This document shows positions 33,818-45,315 of a stretch of DNA of 64,000 bases, piece by piece. The stretch's first letter is position 1. Every line of letters begins with the position of its first letter. The notes beneath the pieces were generated by a model. It was not told where the DNA came from, did not search any database, and saw only the letters and a program-made list of their open reading frames with translations. The stretch spans positions 163,954 through 227,953 of the forward strand of contig ML977029.1 of the NCBI GenBank assembly GCA_010015675.1, written 5' to 3'. The position numbers and the translations under genes are program-made. The DNA is from Byssothecium circinans. Its lineage: Eukaryota; Ascomycota; Dothideomycetes; Pleosporales; Massarinaceae.

Positions 33818-36005
33818 CCTACGATGATCCAGACTGCTCGCACGCGGATCGCACAGAGTATAGTAGGTACGACGACGCACTACATTATGCACGTGGGGAT
33901 GATAGTCCGTGGCGACATCCACCCCTAGTCGTTGTTAACGTCCAGTTGTGACTTCGCGGGGATAAACACAACAAACGACTCCAATCAGATGGCGTCCACT
34001 CAAAAGCTTCAGTATAGCGAAGCCTTTCTTGGCAGGTACCTGGCGATGACTAGGTGGTAGATGAGATCTACTAGGTCATGGGAAAAACAACCTTCTATTT
34101 CGGGTTGGAGAGCCGGGCAATGAGGCACATGCTCAGTTGACAATTGCACCGAGGGTAGAAGCGTTGGCTAATAACAATGAAGCGGAGCAACTTGCTAAAG
34201 GCTGTTGTCTGCTTCAGACCCGGTTAGCTGAAGAACTTGTCAAGCTGGGAAGCAACCTACATGAGCATGTTTGCAGTGAATAATTGGCTGGGGAGTGTGA
34301 TTGAAGGGGTGCGGTGAGCAAGGCGCGGGCCGGCTCGACAACATGCTTTCTAGTCGACACTCACCCCGTACCGGTACAAACTGGGATTGTCATTTTCATC
34401 GTTGGCCACCTTCATAGGCGGCATCGTGAGATGAACGGGCAGTTGGTTGTTTGACTTGCTGGATATTGGCTGTTTTTGGACGCTCCTTCCTCATCCAAGA
34501 TGTTCGTCCGAGAGCCAGTCATGCGCTGCACATAGACAAGGTCCCGGGATTAAGAAATGATGGCCCTGCACCCCTAGCAACGACAAGCCTTTTGCACCAG
34601 AGAGCCATAGCCGCTGGCGCTTGGCGCTGTGATGTAAATTGTCGGCGAAGGCGAGATAGGCGCGCTGTTGGGTGTCTCAATCCCCACTGGCACGTACTCC
34701 CCCGCTGTCATAGGAAGGTCTCGACGAGGAAGACGTGGAGGACAGCACGCAGGAATACGCCATGGGCAAGGTAAGCTTTGGTGGCAGCAAAGCTTTTTCT
34801 CGCCAATTGTTCGGTAGGTTGTGAGAGTGCGGCGATTGCAGATCACACGGATGCTGCAGGAGCCGGGGTACACGATAAGAGATGGGGACGGATGTTGATA
34901 TGACATCGTTGGAAAAGACAGGAGACGACCTCTGGGACGAGCGACTGGTGGCATGTGAGACGGTTCTTAGCGCTAAACTAGATCGCTCATAGAGCGTTAC
35001 CTCAACATCTCCTTCACAACACCCCAGTGCCTCTTCTTCATCAAGTCGCACTCAACCACACACCCAACCAAAGAACAAAGGCCCACCCCCTCCAGGCTCA
35101 CCACCTTCTTCTTCTTCCTGTCCTCTCCTCGCACCCGAACTTGAAACCGCGAATTATAACCATTCCACCCCACACCATTCTCTCCTTCCCCTTTCGAACA
35201 CCACCCCCATGCCACCCATCCGATCCACGTCAACCACATGCACAAGAGCCCGCATTCTGGGCTCATCTGCGCAGATAACGAGTAAAGGGTGGTGCTAAGC
35301 TGTGACAAGCTCCTTTCCCTACGTACCCAAGACCGCGAAGCTTTGCGGTTCGTACTTGGTCCTGCGCGACGATAAGGCTTGTTACGACGTTGCAAGTGCT
35401 TGTTTGTGGCGAGTGTATGGAGGGGTGCTAAGGAGTAGTAAATACCTAGGCAGAGATGTAGTCCCGCAGTAGACCTGAATGGATGTTATCATGCATTAAA
35501 GGGGACAAGGCTGTTTTGCTAACCCGGACGCTGTGTCTCACTCCGTCAGTAATCTCCTCGGTGACGCCGACGGCCATAGAACCCTTTGTGCGTGCATACA
35601 TGTACGATGAACGCAATCGACCTTTTCAATGTCAACATTTGTGGCTAAGATTCCGTTGTTGCTACATATAGTACTTTTCGGTGTGCCTGAGAGTGCGAAG
35701 TCCGAAGCTACTGCATATCGTAGGTACAACGCACTGCGGATCATCGCAGACTAGTCTTTTGGGAGGTGATGCTGCCTCCAAGATGTGTTGACATTTGAGT
35801 CTCGGTAATCGCCGCAGGGAGCGAACTGCAGCTCGCCGAGGCATACTTCCGTACCTGCGCAACGACGCACTTCCTATTCCTGATATGCAGTGGAGGATCA
35901 AGGCGGTAGTTTGGTGACACTTGATCTCAAGCACCAAGCACACTCTCACGCTCTCGACGAAAACCGCCAGATGTCGCACACCGATCGAGGCGGGAGAACA
36001 GCAAT
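33818..36005. other. Intergenic, protease upstream region and Dbp6-like 3' end
   Basis: About 2.2 kb. The only frame of note is on the minus strand (34997-35395), with a basic Gly/Trp-containing C-terminal part and no family likeness. It holds the upstream regulatory region of the protease. No repeat, RNA gene or transposon was recognised. Confidence 0.5.
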
Positions 36006-38126
36006 CTACTCCGTGTTATCCGCCCCGACCACGGCGTCCTGCAGTTCCGCCAATGCTGCCTCGTACGTTCTCTTCCTGTTCCAAGTAACATCGCGCTCCT
36101 TCAACTCCACACGCCTGACCTTCTTGTCGCCCCTGCGCACGCTGTCACCCTTCGCAACCTGTTTCCAGAACCAAGCAGCCTCATTTTTGGTGACGAGCGT
36201 CCATGCTTCTCCAGGTTTACCGGCACGCGCTGTGCGTCCAACACGGTGGACATAGCTGGTTACGCTCGTGGGGATGTCGTAGTTGAAAACATGTGAAATG
36301 TCGGGGATATCGAGGCCTCGCGAGGCGGCATCCGATGCTATCAGAATCTTGATAGCGCCGGAACCGAAAGAGCGGAGGAGCTTTTTTGCTGCTTTGGACG
36401 TTGATGACGGTGTCATTGTCTTGAGATGGTCTTTCAGCGAGGGCTCTAGAACACTCAGTAGATGGGTCAGGCGTGAGGCGCTCTCATTGCTCTTCGTAAA
36501 GATCAATACACGATTAGAGTGTTCTGCCATCGGCCGACGACTAGACGCCGCTGCTGCCGATGCGTCTGCAGCCGGCGAGCCTTGTTTCTCCTGCACACCT
36601 GGAAATACATGATTTAGTAAGAAGTAGAGTAGATATAACGGCTTTTTGGAGCCTTCGCCGACGGGAACTGCATTTTCGTCCAAGGTCGATGGAAGCTCGA
36701 AGTTGTCTCCATCAGTCGCGATATGATGCTCAACTCCAGGCTCCTCGAGCACAGAGACCAAAGTAGGTCGTTTCAGCCTAAGCATCCCAAGCTTTGTGAG
36801 ATCTGTCTCCATGGTCGCGCTGAGGACGATTTTGGTGAGCTGTCGCCGCGGACGTGGCAACGCAAATCCCCATTGCGTGTTTTTTCGTTGTTTGAGGAGG
36901 TGTTCTTGTGCGTTCATAAAATCATCGGGTGTGTCGCCGTGTAACGCTTCCATCAGCACACTAGCCCAGTCCTGAAAATTCTGACCGAGTAATTGGTCCG
37001 CTTCGTCAATTACGAGCCACTTCACAGAGCGAAGAAGAAATCCAGTGGTAGACTCAATGTGCTCTACAAGTCGCCCAGGCGTGCATATTAGTATGTGGAC
37101 CCCAGAATCGTAACGAGGGACGTGATCCTTCGTGGGCATTTCCTCGAGATCATTGATGATACCTCCTTCCGCGAATCCCGTTTCCAATTGCTGCGCAGCT
37201 CTGTCGTGTAACTCTTTTGCTCTTTTCGGGTCAAAAGTTGATCTCAGCTGGACGAGTTGCTTTTGCTCGGTGGTAAAGGGGACATTTCCAAGCGCAGTGC
37301 CCACTCGAACCTTGGTGCCAGCGCACAGCTCTTCAGCGACCTGGAGAGCTTGGTCAACAAGTTGCCGAGTCGGAACCACAACGATAGCAGATAAGACAGG
37401 CGTGACACTGTCCTTTAGTGCTTCAATGATTGGAAGAAGATAGGCGAGCGTCTTTCCAGAGCCGGTTTTTGCGGATACGCATATGTCCCCTTGGTACTGC
37501 TCGTATCCCGGATGCAACATGGGAAGCAGCGCTGATTGCACAGCTAATGCGTCTGCAAAACCCTGTTTCTCCAACTTCTCCACAAACTCTGGTTGTACGC
37601 CTAGCTCTTTGAACGGTATGCGCTTGGAGGCTTCGACATATCTGGGCTGTGCGAGCCAGCTAGGAAGGACTGAGAATGTAGGTTCAAAGGCAGCGTCGGG
37701 AACGGGTGCAGGTTGAGGTAGAGGTTCAAGGTCTCGAAGTACCTCTGGCTCGTCTTCTTGGTCTTGTTCTTGCTCTGGCTCTTCATCTTGTTTCCTCGCT
37801 TCTTCTTGGGCTTTCCTGGACACCTTTTCAAATTTCGAGAAAATGGTCTTGTGCTTCTTTGGACTGGCTGTATCGTTGTCGTCAACGTTTGATTCTCGTT
37901 TCCTCTTCTTAGGTTTCTTGGCCGATCGCGCTAAATCTGGAGCCGTTTCTTCGGGTGCGCTTTGTTGTATCGTGATCTGAGGTACTTCTGGTTCAGTCAC
38001 ACCTCGTTTCTTGGGCGTCTTTTCCTTCTTCTGTGATGGCGGAGGATCGGCTGGTTGAGGGCTGGGGGTAGTTTTTTTCGTCGCGGAGGCAGGAGGCACC
38101 CAGCGCCCATACAATGGAGCCGGCAT
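36006..38126 (-). CDS. dbp6: ATP-dependent RNA helicase Dbp6 (DDX51 type)
   Basis: An intronless 706-residue frame from ATG 38126; upstream in-frame sequence to 38279 looks like leader, because MPAPLYGRWVPP is the natural start. The first ~140 residues are Lys/Pro/Glu-rich. The helicase core has AKTGSGKT (motif I, about 218-225), PTRQL (Ia), CTPGRLVEHI (Ib), VIDEADQLL (motif II, about 370), LSATM (III), RVLIFTKSNESASRL (IV), ASDAASRGLDIPDISHVFNYD (V) and HRVGRTARAG (VI, about 630). The order, the insertion between Ia and Ib, and the basic N-terminus match Dbp6/DDX51, a nucleolar DEAD-box protein needed early in 60S ribosome assembly. It is divergent from the Gpi3 gene. Confidence 0.88.
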   Translation of the reverse strand: MPAPLYGRWVPPASATKKTTPSPQPADPPPSQKKEKTPKKRGVTEPEVPQITIQQSAPEETAPDLARSAKKPKKRKRESNVDDNDTASPKKHKTIFSKFEKVSRKAQEEARKQDEEPEQEQDQEDEPEVLRDLEPLPQPAPVPDAAFEPTFSVLPSWLAQPRYVEASKRIPFKELGVQPEFVEKLEKQGFADALAVQSALLPMLHPGYEQYQGDICVSAKTGSGKTLAYLLPIIEALKDSVTPVLSAIVVVPTRQLVDQALQVAEELCAGTKVRVGTALGNVPFTTEQKQLVQLRSTFDPKRAKELHDRAAQQLETGFAEGGIINDLEEMPTKDHVPRYDSGVHILICTPGRLVEHIESTTGFLLRSVKWLVIDEADQLLGQNFQDWASVLMEALHGDTPDDFMNAQEHLLKQRKNTQWGFALPRPRRQLTKIVLSATMETDLTKLGMLRLKRPTLVSVLEEPGVEHHIATDGDNFELPSTLDENAVPVGEGSKKPLYLLYFLLNHVFPGVQEKQGSPAADASAAAASSRRPMAEHSNRVLIFTKSNESASRLTHLLSVLEPSLKDHLKTMTPSSTSKAAKKLLRSFGSGAIKILIASDAASRGLDIPDISHVFNYDIPTSVTSYVHRVGRTARAGKPGEAWTLVTKNEAAWFWKQVAKGDSVRRGDKKVRRVELKERDVTWNRKRTYEAALAELQDAVVGADNTE

Positions 38127-38456
38127 CGTCACGGTGGGAGTCTTGGATAGGATAGCGTGGAAAACAGTGAGCGCTGGTTGTCGAGAAAGAAAATGGAGGG
38201 AGCAGACGCCAAGCCAAGAGTTCGCGGAGGTAAAAACCGCCGACCAATGACGCGCCGGGATGGCCGACACCCCTCGCATGCAATTGAGCGTTGAGGTGGA
38301 ACTTTGGCACCTGCTGATAGAGTAATATCAAATAGAACGTCGCCCATGCGAGTGCTGTAGTGCCGTCTGTCGCATCCCTCCTAAGCTCCTATGCCCACCC
38401 TGTGGTCATGCATGTAACGACAACCACGCGAGGTGCCAATCCTCGAGATCGTCAAG
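38127..38456. promoter_or_regulatory. Shared upstream region of dbp6 and gpi3
   Basis: A 330-base divergent promoter region without an evident TATA box. Nothing else recognised. Confidence 0.45.
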
Positions 38457-40114
38457 ATGCCTTACAACATCGCGTACGTCCTCTACCTCCTATGGACTGT
38501 CACAATGGCCTGGACTCACAAATACGCAGTATGGTCAGCGATAACTTCTTTCCACAGCCCGGTATGCAGCTCTTCCCATCACACCTCTGGCTGTCGTCTC
38601 ATAGTCCTCAGGTGGTGTGGAAAGCCACATGTACCAGCTTGCCAGCGTAAATATCCCCGTTCCACCATCCATGCCTTCTATTTACATTTTTAGAAACTCA
38701 TCGACCGCGGCCACAAAGTCATAATTATCACGCACGCCTACCCCGGCCGAACAGGTGTCCGCTACCTCACGAACGGCATCAAGACCTACCACGTCCCCTT
38801 CTGGACCATCTACCGCGAGACCACCTTCCCGACCGTCTTCTCCTTCTTCCCCATCTTCCGCAACATCGTGATACGCGAGCGAATTGAGATCGTACATGGA
38901 CATGCGAGTCTGAGTAACTTGTGCCATGAGGCCATTCTGCATGCGCGCACAATGGGAATGAGGACTGTGTTCACAGACCACAGTCTGTTTGGGTTTGGAG
39001 AAGCAGGAAGCATTCTCACAAATAAGCTTCTCAAGTTCACTCTGAGCGATGTGGACCATTGCATCTGTGTGAGCCATACCTGGTACGTCTCTGTTGCAGG
39101 GAAGACACGGCCCTACTAATAGATGCCAGCAAGGAGAACTGTGTCCTCCGAGCCTCCCTCGACCCCTCCATGGTCTCCGTGATCCCCAATGCCGTCGTAG
39201 CAGACAACTTCCGCCCGCTCTCGCAGAACGAAATCGACTCGCGACGGACGAGTGCTCCAGGCCCACCACAGCCCCTAGGCCCGAACGGCACCATAACAAT
39301 CGTAGTAATATCCCGCCTGTTCTACAACAAAGGCATAGACCTCCTCATCGCCGCGATCCCCCGCATCCTCGCAACCCAACCAAACGTACGTTTCATAGTC
39401 GCCGGCAGCGGACCCAAAGCCATCGATTTTGAGCAGATGGTGGAAAGGAACGTCCTTCAAGACCGTGTCACTCTCCTCGGTCCCGTACGCCACGACGAAG
39501 TAAGAGACGTCATGGTACAAGGACACATATACCTGAATCCCTCCCTTATGGAAGCTTTCGGCACCGTTATCGTCGAAGCTGCGTCCTGCGGCCTCTACGT
39601 AGTCTGCACGCGCGTCGGCGGCGTTCCTGAAGTCCTTCCCTCCCATATGACCGAGTTCGCTGCGCCTGAAGAAGACGACCTAGTGGCCGCCACGAACCGC
39701 GCCATTGCGAAACTGCGCTCTGGCAAAGTCCGCACCGATCTCTTCCATAATCAGGTCAAGCAAATGTACTCGTGGACCGATGTCGCGCAGCGCACGGAAA
39801 GGGTGTACGACAGCATCAGTACGACGAGGAGCTTTGCGTTGATCGATCGGTTGAAGAGGTACTATGGCTGTGGCATCTGGGCTGGGAAGCTGTTTTGTAT
39901 GTGTGCGGTTGTGGACTATTTGCTCTTTATCATTCTAGAGATCTTTGCGCCGAGGGAAAGGATTGATATTTGTAAGGATTGGCCGAAGAAGGCGGTCGTC
40001 GTGGGCAAACAGAATAAGGAGGGAGGTGAAAATGCAAAGGACGGTGCTGGGGTGGGAAAGAAGAGAAGCTCGCGACAGAGACGGGAGAGTAGACTGGATA
40101 TGGATGAGAGTTGA
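38457..40114 (+). CDS. gpi3: GPI-GlcNAc transferase catalytic subunit (PIG-A/Gpi3)
   Basis: Five exons: 38457-38473, 38530-38561, 38612-38646, 38694-39082 and 39130-40114, for 485 residues. The first three exons are only 17, 32 and 35 nt, but splicing them gives the unmistakable start [36 protein letters not shown]. It transfers GlcNAc from UDP-GlcNAc to phosphatidylinositol on the cytosolic ER face, the first step of GPI-anchor synthesis. Seen: [46 protein letters not shown] and EAFGTVIVE, the last giving the EX7E pair at about 299 and 307 of GT4 glycosyltransferases. A C-terminal hydrophobic segment ([17 protein letters not shown]) is the ER membrane anchor, followed by a basic tail. Confidence 0.95.
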
Positions 40115-40528
40115 GCTATGTGAATTCGTAGACGAGCGTGTGACGGCCACTACAATGATACCCCACAGCAAAAGCTAGACTAGGACGAAATGAGACGAAG
40201 AATGAGAGCAGAAATCACGAACATGGCGCAGAGTAAAGTCAAGAAGAATTGGCGAAATTGTTTCATATTATTACGACGGTGGTCTTCCAGCATCCATGTA
40301 CCCGATAGACTCTAGGCACCAGATCTATCGAACCCCGTCAAACGAAGAAGGTATAAAAAGGCCGGACTATACACGAGCCGCAACGGCGTCGAGGCGGAAT
40401 GTCAAACACCACCCCTCCCATAACAGGAAGAAACCGTCCCGAGAAAGGGAAAAAAAACGCCATCCCAATGCACACCCGTTTTTCCATCCCCGTAGCTTCG
40501 GACCACGCGTCGAGCTCAGCGCAGCGCT
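40115..40528. other. Intergenic, convergent gpi3 and DUF3455 3' ends
   Basis: A 414-base spacer between stop codons. A short A-rich tract is at about 40448-40457. No gene seen. Confidence 0.5.
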
Positions 40529-41290
40529 CTATTTGAAGAACCAATACAGCGCCGCATACTGCACCTCGAACGTGCCCTCGATCCCCTCGCAAGTCTTCGG
40601 CGCCACGCCCCCGGAAGTATCCAGTCGATAAATTTCCTTGAAGTCGCCCTGGACAGCGCCCAACTTCAACCACGGCACGCTGCCCAAGCCGTTCTTGCCC
40701 TTGGAGCTCCCCTCAGGCGCGGGCGAGTTCCCGGAAGCTTTAGCCTGGACGGTACCGTAGGCAGTCTCGAAGAGCGGGACGCCTGCGGCCGTGAAGCTGT
40801 GGTGGCCCGACTCGGGGCCGTCGTGGATGTTGGAGTCGAGCGTCACGGAGCGGGTGAAGGATGAGCGGGAGAGGGAGGAGAGCGACATGGAGATCGCGGG
40901 GACGTCTTTGAGGACGTCGGGAGCGAGGACCGTGAGGCAGGTTACGTTGTAGAGGGTTGCGAGTGCGCCGATGGCTTTGGGGGCGCCGGCTTTGTCGTTG
41001 GGGGTTGCGAGGCAGGAGTAGTTCTGCGTGCCGCGGCCGACGGCTACGTGGGAGAGGGTTCCGGTGACGGCAGGGAGGGGCGTGGGTGCTACATTGGGTT
41101 ATTAGTGTTGCGGCTTGTTGGGTGGGGAAGGGGGAGGGAACGTACCGACTGGCATGACGGCCTTGGTTAGATCACAGAGGTCGGTGGTTGGGGCCCCGTT
41201 TTGACGCTTCTCCATGGCGATACGCGTAGGAGCTGCGAGGACGGCGGGCGCGAGGGCCAGGAGGAGGGTGAGGGGAGTGGAGAAGAGCAT
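40529..41290 (-). CDS. Secreted DUF3455 family protein
   Basis: Two exons (41290-41146 and 41088-40529) encode 234 residues. The signal peptide is MLFSTPLTLLLALAPAVLA. The mature part begins with a KR processing-like pair and DLCDL. Then come LSHVAVGRGTQNYSC, GALATLYNVTC, and GHHSFTAAGVPLFET, and it ends CEGIEGTFEVQYAALYWFF. These blocks are the hallmarks of DUF3455, often mislabelled malate dehydrogenase in fungal genomes; its biochemical function is unknown. It is extracellular or in the cell wall by prediction. A TATATAT motif on the minus strand (41784-41790) about 490 bases upstream may be its promoter. Confidence 0.88.
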
Positions 41291-43896
41291 CTTGGTGGTT
41301 CTTGTTGTCTTTTGTCGATTGGAGGATTGAATAAGATGGGGTTGACGGATGTTCTTTGAAGGGAGGTAAGAGCGAGTATAGGAAGATGGAGGAGGAGTCG
41401 TGAGGAGTCGGTCGAAAGAACTCAAGTCGTTTGCGTTCGAAATATCGTGTGCGCGTTTGAACGTTGGCTTTAGCGCTGGGATTTGGCAGAGGGAAGGAGC
41501 ACCTGAGAAGTCGTCCGAGGTCGTCAAGGTCCAGGTATTAGAAGAACGATGAAGTATCGTAAAAAAAAACAGGAGATCCAGATCTCTCTTATAAAAAAGA
41601 CGAGCAGAGCAAATTAAGTAGGAGTAGTAGGCGTAGTCGTAGATAGGCAGGTAAGAAAACGGGCTCAAAAGAAACAGCTCAGCTCGTCTCTGACTCTTCT
41701 CTACTCTGCTCTTGCTCTGTAGGATGATGGTGAAGTGAAGTGAAAAAAAGAAGAAGGCCACTTGCAACGACCACGCCGCTTCCATATATACAGAGACCCT
41801 TCAACCCATCCAAGAGAACCGTTGGCGCCAGCCGCTCAGCGGCGTACACTCTGAAAGGTACATAAATAGGTGCAGTCACGCCTGATTGGCTGCAACGGCA
41901 GGCGGCTCGAGATAAACGAGCCTGGATCCATGCAGCGCGTAAACAAACTATGCCGGGAGGGGAATGGTCCCCGCTGGGCGTATGCGCCTTAATATAGCTG
42001 CTTTTGTGGAGAATTGGTGGTTAATTGTACTGATTGGGTGGTCGGGTGCGTGGTGCCGGTTGAGATGGCTGGAAGATCGCGTGCGCTGGTTTTGTAGATG
42101 GTGAAGGTGGATTTTGCGAACGGCTGTTATGAGGTCTTGTGAGATGGAGGCATGTTGCCAGAGTGAGTCCAAGACAAAGTGTAACTGTGGTGGAATAGTC
42201 GCCTTTTTGGGGTGAGTTGCGCGGATCTTGAGGACCATCGCACCTTCTCTTCTCATGAGCCTTCCTTCTCCCCCACAATCCTCTACCGTCTTCCCAAGCA
42301 CATGCAAACAATCCAAGAAACAAGTTTCTCCATCCTACCACTCACTCCGAATAGAAACAATAAATCTAATCCAAGCTCTCCCTCCCAACTTGAATCCAAT
42401 TCTATTCAATCTCAACTCGATAACTTCCCCACCCTCCCGCAGAGCCGCCCGCAATACACCCCAAATCTCACCTCTTCCAGCCTCACCAATCGTCCCATTG
42501 CCACATATGCACCTTAATATATCATCCCCTGCACGAAAACGCACAAGAAATGCAGACTAATATGACTGCATCGGGCGCGTGTATTGGGAGCCAATGGAGT
42601 GGGGATGCGAGATGTAGGTTAAGCGCTTGCGTACCGCTATTGGTCGGGCCTGGGCGAACGGTTTGGGCGGACTGGCTAGGGAGATGGATCTTGGTTCTCG
42701 AGGGTCTTGAGTTGGATGTGCGCATGGTTGGTGCGTGGAGAGGGTTGCCAACTTGCAAGGGAGGTTGCACAGGGTAAAGAGTAGGATGGATGGATGTGTG
42801 ACGATCTCCGAAGTATTGGATGGCTAGGCTGCGAACTTGGCTATCCTGACTGGGCCTGACAGTGGCAGTGACACTTGACATTGAGTTTTGTTAGGGAATT
42901 CCCTTCTTACAGACAAATAGCTCTCCGAGTTACTCAAGGTCTCGCCATACAGTTAGTCGTGATACCACCCGTCTACCTCCTTAATACACAACACGGCGAA
43001 CGATTCCAAAGCACTTTCTCGCATACCTCTCTACACAACAACACAGAGATCCTCACGCACATAACCAAAGAAGCAAAGTAAAGATAGCAATCCCTCCTCC
43101 TTCTCAAGCTTGGTTCGGAATCCAGTCTCCCGAACCCCAAATATCAGCCCTCGGCACTTGATCTCTAAATCCATATATTCATCCCTAAGTTAGAATCCGT
43201 ACATTCTCGATACCCGTTCTACCGGCCCCAATAAACCGTACCAAGAATCCGTACTATGACTTTCTGTCTACGGTACACAAAGGTCCAACGCTGCGCCGCG
43301 CATGCATGCATGCGTGCGTACGGTCGTGCATGCATTCGGATACCAACTTCCCGGACTATTTCGAAAACCCCGAGATGAACATCCTTCCTTTGTGAACCCT
43401 AAAGATAGGCGCCATTGGTGCTATATTGGACAGGCCCATCTCGGATAGTTATCTCTTCACTTAAGACATGGATCACTTTCCTTCCTTCCTTTCCTGCTCG
43501 CTCGCACAACTCGACGAAGTGAGTCCCCGGAAGAGCCTTCATCCCCCTCGCTCTCGCTCACCCACGCGTTCCGAGAGCCCTTTTCGAGATCAGCTCCGTG
43601 GATCAGGCGAGGAAAGAGAACTTGGCTGCCTAGGAAGGTTATCGAGTCCCTCGTTTCCCAGGTGCCCGAGAAACCATAATTCCAAAGATTCGCCGTAGGA
43701 CGGATATCACCTGGAAGTCAAGAGAAGAAAGGGAAAAAACGGGCGGTAAATCTTCTCGAGCAAGTTAAAGGTTTCGAATACAAAGTCCTAGTATCATTCC
43801 CTTCCCAGCCACTGAACTCCCCCACCCCCCAAAAAGAAACCCTTGCGCCTACAGGAACATCCATCAATACAGAGAGAAAAGTAGTTCGTGTCAAGT
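41291..43896. other. Intergenic, DUF3455 upstream region and Mis12 3' end
   Basis: About 2.6 kb. It contains the possible TATA box of the DUF3455 gene, an everted CCG-N5-CGG site (41832-41842) and a 26-nt alternating pyrimidine-purine run (43297-43322). A 227-codon frame (41102-41785, minus) overlaps the leader and is not supported. No other gene seen. Confidence 0.5.
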
Positions 43897-45315
43897 TCAC
43901 GTAGTATCCATCTCATCCCCCTCTGCCCCGGCCCCCGTATCCCCCTCCCTCTCCATACCCTCCATCTCCCCCTCCGCACTGCCTCTCTCTTCTTTCCTCC
44001 CCCTCCCCAAGGCCCCCACAATCCCCTCCAACCCCCTAACTTCCTCAACCCTTAACCTTCCCCCCTCCAGCACCCCACCGCCCTCAACCCCATCCCTAGT
44101 ATCCACGCCCCTCCTCTCCAAGGCGCGCTTACTCTGACTCTCGACATACACACTCCTCTCCCTCGCCCATTCCTCCCCTTTGGCTTTACTAGTAGGCAGC
44201 GCCGCGGTCGCTAGGTGCGGTTTCAGCGAGGCGAGGAGTTGGCGGAGGTAGGGCAGTTGCGAGGTTGTGAATGTGGTGTGTGTTGTAAGGGGTTGGGTTC
44301 GGGGGTCTGGCGCTGCTGATGATGATGGGGGAACGGTGGATGTGTGGAGAGGAAGTGGTTGTATCCCTAAATCTTTCGCGGCTTGCGTATGTGTTAGGAA
44401 AGCAAACGGCGCCGCTTTCGAGTCGATAGGCGGGTTCGACGGTTTCGAAGGCGAAGTCGATTCGCGTTTTGGCGCTGTAGTGGTGCTCGTGGGGGGTGGT
44501 TGGAGAAGGGCGCGCAGCCGTGCTATCTGCGCTTCGTTGCGCGTTTTCTCTGCGAGGAGCGCGGTGTGGAGTTTCCGCGTTTCGACAAGTTTGCGGCGGA
44601 GGGCCTGGAGGGCTTCGGGGGTCAGGGTGTTGTCTTTTGAGGGGATTTGGAGGTTCTGTGTTGTGCTTTGGTCAGTCGTTTATTCAAGTCTGTCGTTCTG
44701 CATGACTTTTGAAAGTCTATCAATCTCACAACATCCTCCGGTCATCCCGCGTAAGAGTGAAAGAACTAACCTCATACCCCCCCAACCTCATCCACTCCCC
44801 CACCCCCTCCTCCCGCGGCAAACACAGCACATTCCTCAAACACCAAATCTCCAACCGATCAAAGTTCTTGTCCACCGCATTCTCCATCAGCGTCTCCAGC
44901 TTCACCGTGCCCTCCTCAATCTCCAGCTTCGCCTCGGGGTATACATCGTTTCCGTCCTCGTCTTTCTCGGGCGTGCGCGAAGTGCTGGCATAGAGGTCGG
45001 CGAAGCCGAGGAGCGCTGGGTCTGCGGAGAGGAGCCCGGTTTCGAAGGTATCGGTGCAGCGGTAGAGGACTTCGTTTATGGTGTTTATTATGTCGTCGAG
45101 GAGGGACTGGGTGGGGTTTGTTAGCTGGTGTGGGATTGTGGGAGGGGGGTTTGTGTGTTTGGTGTTTGCGGTCTGCTCTTTGAGTGGTGGTGGAGAGGCC
45201 GGCGCATGTGCGTGGAGGAGCTTGAAATGGTGTAGGTGGATTGGAGACGTACAATCGGAGGCCACGAGAAGTGCTCCGTAAGAAGCATATTCTCCTGCTG
45301 TTTCAAGTTCGCCAT
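43897..45315 (-). CDS. mtw1: Kinetochore protein Mis12/Mtw1
   Basis: Three exons (45315-45253, 45106-44771, 44655-43897) give 385 residues. The N-terminus reads MANLKQQENMLLTEHFSWPPI, and after the 146-nt intron SLLDDIINTINEVLYRCTD; together this is the conserved Mis12 head (LTEHF..PP..LLDDIIN). A second block is VDKNFDRLEIWCLRNVLCLP. A coiled coil follows (EALQALRRKLVETRKLHTALLAEK), then a Pro/Thr-rich linker and a Glu/Arg/Gly-rich C-terminus ending DEMDTT. Mis12 nucleates the KMN network linking the inner kinetochore to Ndc80. It is longer than the ~290-residue yeast Mtw1 because of the linker. Confidence 0.9.

Noticed and set aside
34997..35395. 132-codon minus-strand frame in the protease/helicase gap
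   Set aside because: Its C-terminal half looks somewhat protein-like, but there is no family likeness, promoter or splice support.
41102..41785. 227-codon minus-strand frame upstream of the DUF3455 gene
   Set aside because: It merely extends the real signal-peptide exon through the leader and into the intron; composition is not protein-like.
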